Assembly: GCA_948144175.1 (NCBI GenBank)
Contig: CANXME010000784.1
Coordinates: 597,001-661,000, forward strand
Length of the DNA: 64,000 bases
Direction of reading: 5' to 3'
Source of the DNA: Closterium sp. NIES-65
Lineage: Eukaryota > Streptophyta > Zygnematophyceae > Desmidiales > Closteriaceae
A model generated the notes under the pieces. That model ran no database searches. It saw nothing but the letters and a program-made list of their open reading frames with translations, and was not told the DNA's origin. Within the stretch, counting starts at the first letter, position 1. Each line of letters opens with the position of its first letter. Shown here piece after piece: positions 21,965-35,300 of the stretch. Both the position numbers and the translations under genes were made by a program.

Positions 21965-24900
21965 TGGTATGAGAGGAGTCAGAGAACAAGGCTCTCGTCA
22001 CTAAGCCTCTCTCGGGCTACCAATCTGCAAGTAAACAAGAAGTTCAACCTTTATTCAAGAAAGGCAAGACATGGCAAGTGGCAAAGAAAGAAGGTCATCT
22101 ACGGGATCTACTCTACCCCCGGTCTCCGAGCTGCAGACCGAAGGAGGAACTACGCCCGGATTAACGCCGGAACGATCTACTCAGGCGGCAGTAGCGCCGC
22201 CAACAAGCTTCGACCCAAGCTTAATGGAGCAATTCTTCAACTTCATGTCGCAGCAGCAGTCCTCACAACCTGCAAACAGCAACAGCGTAAACAACTGGGC
22301 GGCACCAATGAGTATTGACAACTCATCGTTCGGACGACATAATCAACAAACACCAAATTTAGTCTCACCTGGTTCCTTCACGTTTATGCCGCCTCGCCAT
22401 CCAGCGACTCCTCTTCCCGCCATCAATCGAGACGCCGAAGAAGTCCTGCAAGTACAAGCACAGTTCAACAACATCCAGCGACTGCACACATCCACACCAT
22501 TCAACGGGAAAGACTTCTATTCTTGGAGTTTCGAGTTTGAACTCCTGATGGAAGGCACGAATCTTCTTGGATTCTTCAAAGGTACCTGGCCATATCCACA
22601 CAACGGCGAAGACAAAGACAAGGAAAATTATACTTATCACTCTCTGATGGCCTACACCATACTTCTTCGAAATTTGTCGCCGAACGAGCAGCAAAGCATC
22701 CGCGTCTACCAGAACTACGCAAACTCCGCATAACTCGCCTATCAAAATCTGCGAAGCATTCATCAAGCATCCGACAGCGTTACACAAAGCAGACTCATGG
22801 CACAACTGACAACAGTTCAAATGCAACCTGGAGAAAAGGCCATGCCTTACATCAGTCGTTGTCAAGGACTACGCGACAGACTCATTCGCTGCGGAGGAAA
22901 CTTATCTGAAGAAGCGTTTGTAACCGTCGTTCTCGCCGGCCTTGGACCTCAACGGCGCACCACCCGTTCACTTCTTCGTGCTCACGGTCGACTCTCCGAG
23001 ATGCATCTCTGCGCCGAACTTCACGCCAAGCAGAAGGAAATGGACCTGTTCGAAGAACGCAACAACAAAAGACATCATCAACCAGTCGTTCTTTACACCA
23101 ATCGACGACAGCCAAGTTACCAAAATCGAAGACACGTACCTCCTTACTGTCATCTGTGTCGGACATCAGGACATACACGCTTCAACTGCCCTCAGCAACA
23201 ACGACAACCAGCATCATTCTCTCATCCTCTGCGACCAGCGCCTCCTCACATCGCGTCAACTCAACAACGTCCCGCGATCGCCTCAACGACTACTTCAACG
23301 CGACCATCAACCTCCACTTTGGGACCTGCACAGACATCAAGAATCATCGCCATGGCACGAACAACAGAATCAAACATCGACTCGTGCATTACCAGCTCAC
23401 CACCGACTTACAGTCCCGACGAGCGACCGTCACCGCCACCGTCATCCCTTAATGTGAATCCAACGTATGCCGCCATCGCAAATAGCGCACCCATCGGACC
23501 CGACACATGGTTCCTCGACAGCTGTTGTGGTCACCACATGTGTTCTTCATCACGATTTCTTCAGCGCAAACGACGTCTTCCGCGAGATGTCATCATCACC
23601 GTCGCCAACAACGAAAACCTGCGCACCAACAAACAAGGAGTCGTGGAGCTTCAGTCGAATGAAACGAACGTTATTCTTCAATTAAACAAAGTGCTCGTCA
23701 TCGACAACCTCGGCTTCAACTTACTGAGCGTCAGCCAGCTCATGTCAAAAGGCATTCACCTGGAGTGTGACTCCGACGCCCGGGAAATTCGTCTTTACCA
23801 CGGAAAAGGGGGGGTCTTCATCGGCCGCGCAATTCAACAAGACGAGTCTTCGTTCTTGATTTCGTCAGCGACGGCATAGTCGCCTTCGCACCTTGGACGC
23901 ACCCGCCAGATCTTGACCCGAACTTCAGTCCTGAAGGCTTTTGGTACTCCCGTACCATTCCCGAAGCTGAACGCACCAACGCGCTTGCCGTCCTGCAAAC
24001 ACAAGCAACAACACCTGAGTTAGCACCCGTCATCGAAACAATAACAACACCCGACACAGCACCAACAATCACCGAACCTGCAGTCGAAGAACCAACCGTC
24101 GTCGCGGAACCACATTCCGAAACCCCACAGCCCGGTCCCTCCGTCGCGCCACCACCACCTCCCATCATTGACACGCCACCGACAGCCGCCCAACAGTTAA
24201 CGCCAGCACCACGCGCCGTTCATCGAAGTGCAGCAACACACGCCGCCTTCTTCGCCAACGCAGACTTCTATCAACGCTCCGTCGGTCACAGCGCCTCCGA
24301 AGACATTTGGCATCAACGCCTTGGACATCCTGGAAACAAGACACTCTATAACACAATACGAGCCGGAGTGTTAGACAAGAACGCTCTACTTCTTCCCAAC
24401 GGACGCGAACTCGAACGACCATGCGGCACTTGCTTCATCTGTCCGGAAGCGGACTTGCCTCACCAACCGTTCCCGTCACATCACAACCCGAGCGCCCCCG
24501 TTTATCAACCACTCGAGAAAGTCTACAGCGACATCTTATACATACCTCGAACCGAAGGCCGTGAAGATCTGAACTATGTCATCACCTTCATCGACGCCGC
24601 AACACGTTATGTTTGGCACGTCAACTTACCGTCACAAGACATGGCTCTAGAAGCCTTCACAGCCTGGCTACCTGTCGCTGAAAGAGAATCGGGAGTAAAA
24701 CTGAAGAGTTTTCAGTCAGATGGCGCAAAGGAATACCAGTCAAACCACTTCAAGCAGTTCTTGGCAGAAAGAGGCATTAAACGTCTCATCTCTCTTCCTT
24801 ACGCTCACCAACAGCAGGGTGTGGCAGAAAGGATGAACAGGACCCTGCAGACAACCATGCGAAAGCTGCTACGTGGAACACGACTGCCCAACTCAGAATG

Positions 24901-25039
24901 GCCAGCAGCGATGGACCACGCTGTCCTCCTGCACAACTTGTTGTCCTCATCTTCACTGCCCAACAACGCATCTCCGCACCTGTTGTGGACTGGGAAGCTG
25001 GGCAACACAAAAATGTTACGAGTCTTTGGGTGTATGGTA

Positions 25040-25161
25040 TGAGAAGAATAGAACGAGAATGAAATGAAGTGAGTACAAATAGGAAACCCTAATTGGGTTG
25101 TACCCCCTGTGGGATACCCCACAATAGCCTACACAAGTAAGTAAACTATAATGTTCTAACA
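25040..25161 (-). repeat. 3' LTR of element D
   Basis: 122 bp; on the minus strand it reads TGTTAGAACATTATAG...ATTCTTCTCA. It is 11 bp shorter than the partner at 29668-29800. Confidence 0.9.
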
Positions 25162-25372
25162 CACCCCCATAGGCAAAGTGGGGGAGAACAAGGGGTCACA
25201 AGACCAGTCAAGCAAAGCAAGGCAAAGCTCAGGGTGGATCACAAAGTCACCACACATTCCGAGCACAAGTTCAAAGGCCAGGAGGCCAGTTCACAAGCAA
25301 GATCACATATAGGTATACAAAAGGCTAAGCAAGCAAGAGCAAGAGTATATATAGGTCAAGGTACAAGCAAGG

Positions 25373-28300
25373 TCAAGAAGTGAGCAAGTGAGGCAAGACA
25401 GGCACAAGACCCAGCTGCGTGCAGCAACGCTGATGATCACAAGGCGCAAGTGCCTTGGTGAAGACATCAGCAGTGTTGGCCTCAGAGGCCACGTACGCAA
25501 GCCGCAACTGTCCACGCTGCTGCAGCTCACGCGCAAGAAAGTAGCGGAGAGCAATGTGCTTTGTCCTGTGCTCCAGTCGCTGCTCTCGACACAAGGCCAG
25601 CATGGCCTTGTTGTCCACGTACAAGACTGGAGGAGAACGAGGCGGCTCTCCAAGGTCAGTCAGCAGGTAGGTGAGCCAGCGAAGCTCCTGTGCAGCCATA
25701 GCCCCGGCGTAGATCTCAGCCTCACAACTGGAGCCAAGAACAGAAGACAAGCGGGTAGCCCGCCACGAAACAGAGCCGGAACCAAGACTGAAAGTGTAAC
25801 CCTGTGACGACCGCTGCGTAGCCTGGTCGTCAGCCCAAGAAGCGTCCGCGTGCCCAGTGAGGACCACTGGACTCCGCCCTCCAAGCACTAGCCCCATGCC
25901 CGACGTACTGCACAAGTAGCGCAACACCCACTTCGCTGCAGCCATGTGCTCTGGTCGGTGTCTCCCAGGAGCAACATAGCGTGCAAGAATGCTAAGAGGG
26001 TATGCAAGGTCAGGTTGTGGCCAGGTCATCAGGTACATGAGGCAGCCGACAAGCTCTGGATACGGGCCACTCGACTCTACGGACTCATCCGAAGGCAGAG
26101 CTGAGAGCGAGTGGCGAGTAGGCAGAGGAGTGGCCTGAGGCGAGGAGTACGTGAAGCCGAAGCGCTGAAGGACCTGCTGCACCATGTGTGACTGAGTCAG
26201 GGTGATGGTGCGGCGTGCTCTGTCCCGGGTGATCTGCAAGCCAAGATAGCTACGCAGTTCACCCAGGTCTGTGCACGTGTGTCTCTTCTGCAGCTCGGAC
26301 TTCATGTAGGCGAGTCCAGGAAAGTCTGAGCCAAAGCTCTGCCTGAGCTGGAGACGAGCTGCGCGGATCCAGTCGATCAGCACCTCAGTGACATCACCCT
26401 TGCTGCGCAAGGGGAAGACTGTGGTGTAACGCGAGTAGTCGTCAACCACCAACAGGAAGTAGCGCTCGTGACCGAGTCCACGAACGCGGGCAGGGCCCCA
26501 CACGTCCATGTGAAGCGTCTGCAACGGAGCCTCTGTCGGAGGAAACTGGGAGGAGTGAGGGGCAGCACGCTGGCGCCCCTGGACACAAGGGACACAGGCA
26601 GTGCCAGGGCCCTGAGGAAGGGGAGGTAGGGACCGGGGGAGACCAGACACAAGAAGACGGGAGGCCATGCCTCTGAGCCGAAGCAGAGAGGGGTGACCCA
26701 GGCGGTGGTGCCAGAGGAGATTCTCGTGAGACAGGCGACGACACGAACAGGGGGCAGACTCAGGACCAGACCTGGACGCTGCAGCAAACACCTGACATGA
26801 CGAAGGGACCCTACGAGACTCATGAACTGGAGGAGAAGCAGTGGTCAGTGTGTACAGGCTCGACCCTGGCTAACGTGTAAACGTAGCCAGGTGACGACCT
26901 GTGCGAGCCTCTGTGCAGAGCGTCACCCGCTGACGAGCAGGGGTGAACTGGTGGACTCCCGCATCCTGTAGGTCAGCACCACTCACCAAGTTTGTAGAGA
27001 ACGAGGGGAGGTAGAGACCAGACAGGGTGCCAGAGGGAGCCGCCGGACACGGGAGGACTGTGGAAAAGTGAGACAGGACAGGACCCCCAGAGGGGTCAGC
27101 CAGGGACACCGCAACCGGCCGACTGAGCGGCGTGAGTGTGGTGCGGTCCCAAAAGAAGGAGCGAGACGCTCCAGAGTCAAGAGTGAAGGTGTCGGAGGCC
27201 GAGGCCGACGCAGAACCTGAGAGCGCAGACTCACTAGTACCTGAGAGAGCAGCCTCACCAGTACTTGAGAGCGCAGACGCACTGGCACCTAGAGCAGAAG
27301 CCTCACTGACACCTAGAGCAGTAGTACCAATGCCCGGGTCGGGCGGGAAACACCGGTAACAGTCACCCTCATCACTAATGGTCACAGCATACATGGCAGC
27401 AAGGATAGCATCAAAGTCAAGATCAAAGATAGCTACACCAGCCCTAGACAGCTCTCCCCGACGGGGGATCTCCGCGGCCTCCGAGAACTGCTGACGCCAA
27501 GCGTCCGTCAGGCGGCCAAAGCAGCGCTGGGCGGTGTGGGTACCCCCACATTGCTCTCCAGCACGGTCGCCAGTGCGAAGGACGTAGGTGCAGGGACCAA
27601 AACCCCCACCACGCTGACGCTGGGTGTACCACTCACGGAGCTGCTGAGGCGTCGGGAGGTCGCGAGAACGCTGCTGCTGCTGGCGCTGACCACCCCCAGT
27701 GCTGCTCCGCTGCGAAGCGCCACTCCGACCACCTCCACCACCGCCACCGCCACCTCCGCCCCCGCCTCCGCCTCCACCGCCGCCGCCTCCGCCACCTCCG
27801 CTCCCACCGCTACCGCCGCCGCCACCCCCGCCCCCACTGCCGCCACTAGCACCCCCACCCCCGCCACCACCTCCACCGCCACCCCCACTCCCTCCGTCGC
27901 CTCCACCGCCACCTCCACCGCCCCCACTGGCCCCACCCGCTCCCTTGCCCCCCTTGCCCTTACCAGAGCGGCGTCTCCCGCTAGGGGCAGACGCTGCACC
28001 GACCGACTCAAGACCAACGAGGTCGGCCGCAGTAGCAGAGGCGATAGAGGGCAAGAGAGGGGAAGGAGAACACCCCTCAAAGATGGGGGCGCGGTGGTCA
28101 CCTCGAGAGGCTCCTACAGCGACTATGCTCTTCTCCGCCGTTAGGAGGGCCTTCTCGAGGCTGTCGACTGTGAGGGTGGTGGGTCAGACCGCGAGGAAGT
28201 GGTCCCGGACTACACGAAGGGAGTCAGGGAGGCGAGTGACTAAAAAGTAGAGAGTGATGTACATGGGGGGGGGGGGTTCTTGGCGCAGAAGTCAGCAGGA

Positions 28301-28737
28301 AGCGCAGCGCGGTAGCGAGTGTCACTAGTGCGGAGGTGCGTAATGAGGTCAGCGATAGTGGGAAAGGCGGCAAGGTCAGGGAAGAGGAAGGGGAGCATGA
28401 GGCGGCTCAGTGCAGCAGTGGCAGGGGAGGAGTAGTGCGCAACTACAGCGTCGTACAAGGTCTGGGCACTCTTGTACTGGCTTAAGTGCGCGCGCTCAGC
28501 GGTAGGCAGGTGGCGACGCACAGCAAGACGTGCACCAGCATCGCGCGTGGCCCACTGTGAGCGAACAGTGGCGTCAGCATCAGCAGCAAGGGCAGGGACG
28601 GCGCCAGAGGTGAGGTCAAAGAGAGAAAGACCGTCTGCCCTATCGCACTGTAAGAACAGCTGCAGGTCGTCGAGCCAGACCTCAAAGTCAATGGCACGAC
28701 CCTCAGCGTCAAAAGCTAGGACACTAGGGGTAGCCAT
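25373..28737 (-). pseudogene. Deleted gag-pol of element D
   Basis: Gag begins at the ATG at 28737-28735 (MATPSVLAFDAEGRAIDFEV). The frame is shifted in a run of G/C near 28262-28272 and restored further on. The segment 28054-26870 holds Gly-rich Gag, the C-x13-C-x3-H-x4-C motif, and protease DSGAS. A stop follows near 26870 and the pre-integrase and first integrase part run from 26791. At about 26317 the sequence jumps in frame from the integrase (GSDFP) to the RT connection (YMKSELQKRHTC), deleting the second integrase Asp, the Glu, the spacer and the RT catalytic box. RNase H is intact (ADASWAD, CEAEIYAG, YVDNKAM) to the stop at 25373. It is a non-autonomous derivative. Confidence 0.9.
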
Positions 28738-28837
28738 GAATGCAGCCGGCGATCTGACCAGACAGGACGGGTGGGGGAGCACAGCAGCACAGTAAACACG
28801 GCAGCTCGGCCGGCCCAGCAGCAACAGCAGCACCTCA

Positions 28838-29600
28838 GCACTAGCGGCTCGGCTCCTCGGGCGGCTCGGGCGGCTCGGGCGGCTCGGGCGGCTCGGGCGG
28901 CTCTGGCGGCTCGGGCGGCTCGGGCGGCTCGGATACTCAGCGGCACAGGCCGCTCTGGCGACCCGGGCGGCTCTGCAGCTCGGGCGGCTCGGCTCCTCAG
29001 CTGCGCAGGCGGCTCGGGTGACGCGGGTGGCACGGGCGGCTCGGGCGTCGTGACGGGCGGCTCACGGGCGGCTCGCGGGCGGCTCACGGGCGGCTGAAGG
29101 GCGGCTCACGGGCGGCTCACAGGCTGCTGTCGGGCGGCTCACGGGCGGCTCACGGGCGGCGCACGGGCGGCTCACGGGCGGTTCACGGGCGGCGCACGAG
29201 CGGCTCACGGGCAGCTCACGGGCGGCTGAAGGCGGCTGACGGGCGGCGCACGGGCGGCTCACGGGCAGCTGAGGGCGGCGCACGGGCGGCTCACGAGCGG
29301 CTGAGGGCGGCGCGCGGGCGGCTAACGGGCGGCGCACGGGCGGCGCGCAAATGGCGCGCGGGCGGCCTGGGGCCTGGCGAGCGGCGCGCGGGCTGTGTAG
29401 GGCGGCGCGCGGGCTCTAGGGCGGCGCGCGGGCTGCGTAGGGCGGCGCGCTGGCTCTAGGGCGGCGCGCGGGCTCGAAGGGCGGCGCACGGGCTGCTAAG
29501 GGCGGCGCGCGGGCTGCAAAGGGCGGCGCGCGGGCGGCTAAGGGCCGGAACGGGCGGCGCGCGAGCGTGAAAGAGAGAGCCCGGAGCGCGCTCCGGGCAG
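28838..29600 (-). repeat. GC-rich tandem repeats in the leader of element D
   Basis: Between the primer-binding site and gag the leader is built from short units: GGCGGCTCG (9 bp) at about 28858-29010, GGCGGCTCACG-type (10-12 bp) at about 29050-29320, and GGCGGCGCGCGGGCT-type at about 29320-29560. It codes for nothing recognisable; open frames of Ala/Arg/Pro are by-products of the repeats. Confidence 0.85.
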
Positions 29601-29667
29601 AGAAAAAAAAGTCGAAGTAGTGGTGGGCCCTAAGCACAGTTCCCACAGGGGAACCTGCTCGATACCA

Positions 29668-29800
29668 TGAGAAGAATAGAATGAGAATGAAATGAACTAT
29701 GAACTAAGTGAGTACAAATAGGAAACCCTAATTGGGTTGTACCCCCTATGGGATACCCCACTATAGCCTACACAAGTAAGTAAACTATAATGTTCTGACA
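29668..29800 (-). repeat. 5' LTR of element D
   Basis: 133 bp; on the minus strand TGTCAGAACATTATAG...CTATTCTTCTCA, followed by the primer-binding site TGGTATCGAGCAGG. Confidence 0.92.
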
Positions 29801-32003
29801 TGGTACAGTACCGCCCACACACCGCACGCGCAGGAAGATTTTCGCAACGTGCACAGTGGGGCCTACACCTCGGGCTGGCAAAACATTACGAAGCTTGGCG
29901 AATCTTCGACGTCCACACAAAGGAAACAGTAGCAGCACGTGATGTTATCTTCTACGAGCGACTCACCCTCAACCATTACCTGGACAACATCGCACGCCAC
30001 GTCGAACCCACTGGCGGATTTTCTGGTTCCCGAGCCTTCGCTTCACCCTCCGACGCTGCTGACTGGGAAGAAGAAAACGTCGACGGCGCCTCCGAAGCTG
30101 CTGGACCCCTTCCCTACTGCTCCGTCCCAATCCCCATGGACGACAAAAATCCTCGCGACAGCGTCAATGCCGACGCCTATTACCATTTCGCCGACACTGG
30201 TTACGTAACACCCCAACCCGTCAACACCGACATTTCTGAACGCTATGGCCCCGGATTCGCACCTGATCCTGAAGCGGGAGACGAAGCAGTCTATCCCGAG
30301 GATCCCTTGCTGAACCGTCACACCCCCAGCGGACTCCAAGTCCTGGGACTCGTCGCTGCAGTGCACGGGCCTTCGACGCCACCTGAAGAGCCTCGCTCTG
30401 TCAAGCAGGCTCTGGGGGGGGAACACAAAGAAAAATGGCGCGAAGCCATGGAAAAGGAGTTAAAAGCGTTATCAGACCGCAACACCTGGAAGATCGTCCC
30501 TGCATCACTCGCACAAGACAGGCCCATTCTCTCTGGAAAATGGGTATTCCGGATCAAAACCAACTCCGACGGAACCATCGAACGATTTAAAACTCGATGG
30601 GCCGTCCGCGGATTCGACCAAGAATTTGGTCGCGACTTCACCGAGACCTTTGCTCCTGTCAGTCGACACACTTCCCTACGCATTCTTCTCGCCGTCGCCG
30701 CCTCACGTCGCCGCCCACTCCGACAAATCGACGTCGCCAACGCTTTTCTGTACGCCCCAGTCGACGCCGAAATCTTCGTTGAACAGCCCCACAGGTTCGT
30801 CGACGACCCTTCCCGCGTCTGTCAACTACTTAAATCGCTGTATGGAATCAAACAGGCACCGCGACTCTGGCAGCAGTACCTGCACGCACGACTTAAACGC
30901 ATCGGATTCGGCCAACTGCCCCATGACCAGGGCATGTATCGCCTCACCCACGTCAGCGACTACGTCTTGCTAATCGTCTACATCGATGACTTACTCTACA
31001 TCGGGTCAACTACCGCCATCGTCACCTGGTTCGAAAAGGAGCTTCAGACGGATCTCTCCCTCACAGTCTCACCCGACGTCAAGCAGTACCTAGGGCTCAA
31101 CATTCTCGACGAAGACAACGCCATTCATTTCAGCGCCTCAAAATACGCAAGCACTATCGCCGAACGCTTCTGCTTCACACCGACGCACGTCGCAACACCC
31201 TACAGTCACCTATCGCCCGACCCAACGGAAGAAACCAAACTCATGCCGTCTGCCGGAATCCAGGAATATCAACAGAAACTGGGCTGTCTACTCTTTGCCG
31301 CCGTTACATGCCGACCGGACTTATCCTACAGCGCCAGCCAGCTAGCGACCTACCTTAAGCGCCCAGAATAACGTCACCTCAAGGAGCTCAACCAAGCCCT
31401 TCTCTACTTCATCTCGACGCCAACAGTTGGCTTAACATATCACAAGAGCACGACGACCGATCTAAAACTACTCGGTTACGTCGACGCTGATCATGCCGCT
31501 GATCGTGTCGATCGTCGCTCTCGTACCGGCTACGTCTACCGTCTCGAGCCCGTCGGAACTATCTCCTGGCAATCAAGTAAGCAGGAACTCGTCGCACTAT
31601 CATCTGCTGAAGCAGAGTATATTGCTCTCTGCACCGCCACCAAGGAAGGTCTGTACCTGCGCGAACTGCTGGAAGAAGCGAAAATTGCGAAGGTACCCAA
31701 CTTCTCGCTTTTCTGCAACAACCAGTCCGCGATACGGATCGCGAACAAGAATGGCTTCGCCAGCAGAACCAAGCATATCGCATTGCGATACTTCTTCGTG
31801 AAAGACGAAATTGAGAAGGGAAAACTCCAGCTGGACTACTGCCCGACCACCGAGATGGCAGCAGATTATCTCACCAAGAAGCTACCAAAGCAGAAATTCG
31901 AGTACTGCATGCTGCTCACCGGATTGGGCCACGTCACCGAAGCTGACCACGTCGACACTCCAGAAACGAAGGGGAGTGTTGGGAATATAAACGCATGACT
32001 TAG

Positions 32004-32135
32004 TGAGAAAGTATGAACAAGAAGTGAATGACTATGAAATGAAGTGAGTACAAATAGGAAACCCTAATTGGGTTGTACCCCCTATGGGATACCCCACTAT
32101 AGCCTACAGAAACAAGTAAGCTATATGTTCTGACA
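32004..32135 (-). repeat. 3' LTR of element C
   Basis: 132 bp; on the minus strand TGTCAGAACATATAGC...CATACTTTCTCA. I see no difference from 39205-39336. Confidence 0.95.
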
Positions 32136-32347
32136 CACCCCCATAGGCAAAGTGGGGGAGAACAAGGGGTCACAAGACCAGTCAAGCAAAGCAAGGCAAA
32201 GCTCAGGGTGGATCACAAAGTCACCACGCAGTCCGAGCACAAGTTCAAAGGCCAGAAGGCCAGTTCACATGCAAGATCATATATATAGATATACAAGAGT
32301 CAAGCAAGCAAGAGCAAGAGTATATATAGGCGAAGGTACAAGCAAGG

Positions 32348-35300
32348 TCAAGACGAGAGCAAGTGAGGCAAGACAGGCACAAGACCCAACTGCGTGCAAC
32401 AACGCTGATGATCACAAGGCGCAAGTGCCTTGGTGAAGACATCAGCAGTGTTGGCCTCAGAGGCCACGTACGCAAGTCGCAGCTGTCCACGCTGCTGTAG
32501 CTCACGAGCAAGAAAGTAGCGGAGAGCAATGTGCTTCGTTCTGTGCTCCAGTCGCTGCTCTCGACACAAGGCCAGCATGGCCTTGTTGTCTACGTACAGG
32601 ACTGGAGGAGAACGAGGCTGCTCTCCAAGGTCGGTCAGCAGGTAGGTGAGCCAGCGTAACTCCTGTGCAGCCATAGCCCCAGCGTAGATCTCAGCCTCAC
32701 AACTCGAGCCGAGAACAGAAGACGAGCGGGTAGCCCGCCACGAGACAGAGCCGGAACCAAGGCTGAAGGTGTAACCCTGTGACGACCGCTGCGTAGCCTG
32801 GTCGTCAGCCCAAGAAGCGTCTGCGTGCCCAGTGAGGACCACTGGACTGCGCCCTCCAAGCACTAGCCCCATGCCCGAAGTACTGCACAAGTAGCGCAAC
32901 ACCCTCTTCGCTGCAGCCATGTGCTCTGGTCGGTGTCTCCCAGGAGCAACAAAGCGTGCGAGAATGCTAAGAGGGTATGCGAGGTCAGGTCGTGTGCAGG
33001 TCATCAGGTACATGAGGCAGCCAACAAGCTCTGCAAACGGGCCACTCGACTCTACGGACTCATCCAAAGGCAGAGCTGAGAGCGAGTGGCGAGTAGGCAG
33101 AGGAGTGGCCTGAGGCGAGGAGTACGTGAAGCCGAAGCGCTGAAGGACCTGCTGCACCATGTGTGACTGAGTCAGGGTAATGGTGCGGCGTGCTCTGTCT
33201 CGGGTGATCTGCAAGCCAAGGTAGCTACGCAGTTCACCCAAGTCAGTGCACGTGTGTCTCTTCTGCAGCTCGGACTTCACGTAGGCGAGTCCAGCAGTGT
33301 CAGCTGTGGCAAAGACCAAGTCGTCGACGTACACGAGGATGTAGAACGGCGGCAGAGAGGTGTCGGTGCGAAGAAACAGCGACGGGTCGGCAGTAGAAGG
33401 AGCAAACCCAAGTGCCGCGAGCGTAGTCCTCAGTGTGTCGTGCCACTCACGTGGCGCGTGGCGGAGACCGTAGACTGGACGCCGGAGACTCCACTGGGTA
33501 CCAGGAGGGAAAGACCCAGTGAAGCCAAGTGGACGACGCAGCCAGATCTCCTCGTGCAGGCTGCCCTGCAAGAAAGCAGTGCTGAAGTCAAGAGAGTGCA
33601 GCTCGTAGTCACGGTGAGCAGCAACGTGCAGCAGAACCCGAAGAGTGGTCATCTTCGGGGTGGGGGAGAAGGTCTGAAAGTAGTCAACCCCCTGCCGCTG
33701 ACTGAAGCCATGAGCCACGTAACGCGCCTTGAAGACAGGCGGAGAACCCGGCGGCCGCTTCACCCTGAAAATCCACATGCCACTGACGATGTTCGCCCCA
33801 GGAGGGGGAACAGCGTCAACGTAGGTGCCTGTGGACTTCCAGGAAGCCATCTCTGCATCCATAGCTGCCTGCCACTGAGAGGAGTAGGGACCCTCTATCG
33901 CCTCCGCGTAAGAGCGCGGAGTCGGGATGTCTGGTGCATCCGGGTCTCCCTCAGGGGCTAGCAGTACAGACGCGAGACGAGGTGAAGCAGCGGCTAGACA
34001 CTGGAACTCCTCCTGCCTGTCCTCAAGGACGTCCCTGCCAAGGGCACACTCACCCCCGACGGACGGAGGACAGGCGGACTCAGACTCAGTGACAAGACGA
34101 GCAGCGTAGTCTAGACGACAGCGCGCAGCAAAGTCGACAAGCTCATTGACAAGGGCAGACGCAGCAGACGACTCGAAGGAAGGGTCAGTGACAGCAGTAG
34201 CAAGGAGACGCGTGACAGTAGGACTGGCAGCGCGAAGAGAGTCCGACTCCGGGTCGGCAAGAGCAGGAAGAGAGGAAGCAGGAGGAGAAGGCAAAGGGGC
34301 ACGCAGAGGAGCAGTGGACGGACGCAGTGACATCCTGTGCGTGCCAGGGACAGGAGGAGGACGCTGACGCGACCCGCGACCACAAGCGCGCTCAGTACGA
34401 ACAGGCGACACAGGGCGAGACGCAGGCTCACGACGCTCAGTAAGACCTCCAGTCGGACCAACGTAGGGAGAAGGAGCAGGCAAAGGGGAGGCAGGCTGTA
34501 GCTGTGGCTGTGACCGGACAGGCTGCGGACCCTCTAAGGGAGGAGGAGGAGGTGCAAGACCAAGAACCTGCTGCAGGAGCGGAACGAAGTACGGTCGGGG
34601 CCGCGCGGCGACGCCAGAGACAGCAGGAACAGCACCAGCAGCCCCGTCCGGAGCACCCACTCCAGCAGCACCTCCAGCAGAACCACCAGAAGCTCCAGAA
34701 CCTCCAGCAGCAGCACCAGGAGCACTGTTAGTCGAACCGCCAACCGCAGGCTCAGCGCCAACACCCTCAGCAGGACCAGCTCCAGGAGAGCTCTCAGACC
34801 CAGCAGCTCCAGCACCCACAGTACGAGCACCGCCAGGACGCGTGGCAGCAGCACCCTCTGCAGCCGAAGAACCACCAGCACCAGCAGCACGCCTCCAGCG
34901 CCTGGCAAACCACTCACGCAGCTCCTGTGGGGAGAGCGGCTCCCGGCGAGACGAAGCACCCCCAGGCACAGCACCCCCAGGCTCAGCACCCCCAGGCCCG
35001 GCACCTCCAGGCTCAGCACCCCCAGGCTCAGCACCCCTACGCTCAGCACCCTCAGGCACAGCACCCCCAGGCACAGCACCCCCAGGCTCGACACCTCCAA
35101 GCTCAGCACCCCCAGGTACAGCACCCCCAGGCTCAACACCCCCAGACCCAGCGCCCGCAGCAGCACCAGAGTCACCAGTGACATCGACAGGCTCGACCGC
35201 GTCTACCTGGGACACACCTGAAGGGGCAGGACCCTGAGGGGGGAGGGGGGCTACCGGGGGGGGACCTGATACCAAGAAGAGCGGGGGTGGGGGGAGGGAC

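Larger units (their letters stand above)
25040..29800 (-). mobile_element. Copia element D (family 1) nested in B
   Basis: LTRs at 29668-29800 (5', in the element's sense) and 25040-25161 (3'), with TGGTA duplicated on both sides (25035-25039 and 29801-29805). The insertion splits the B integrase reading frame exactly after the Val of GCMV. The primer-binding site TGGTATCGAGCAGG (29654-29667) adjoins the 5' LTR. The 3' LTR lacks 11 bp present in the 5' LTR. The internal region lacks about 2.9 kb of pol. Confidence 0.94.
22071..31998 (+). pseudogene. Copia gag-pol of element B (family 2), split by element D
   Basis: Gag starts at 22071 (MASGKERRSSTGS) and meets TAA at 22731. It continues from 22740 through a zinc knuckle (CHLCRTSGHTRFNC) and the protease site WFLDSCCGHHM, again Asp-Ser-Cys. 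A one-base loss near 23848 shifts the frame; the pre-integrase HHCC segment and integrase (SDGAKEY, GVAERMNR) follow to Val at 25039, where D is inserted. The coding sequence resumes at 29806 (QYRPHTARAGRF), with RT YIDD at about 30979 and a TAA at 31369. RNase H is otherwise readable to 31998, but its third-Asp segment reads CNNQSA instead of YDNQSA, so a catalytic Asp is lost. Element E has the closest sequence. Confidence 0.92.

Noticed and set aside
28838-29337. Ala/Arg/Pro repeat proteins in the leaders of D and C
   Set aside because: They arise from GC-rich leader minisatellites and differ entirely between the two elements.
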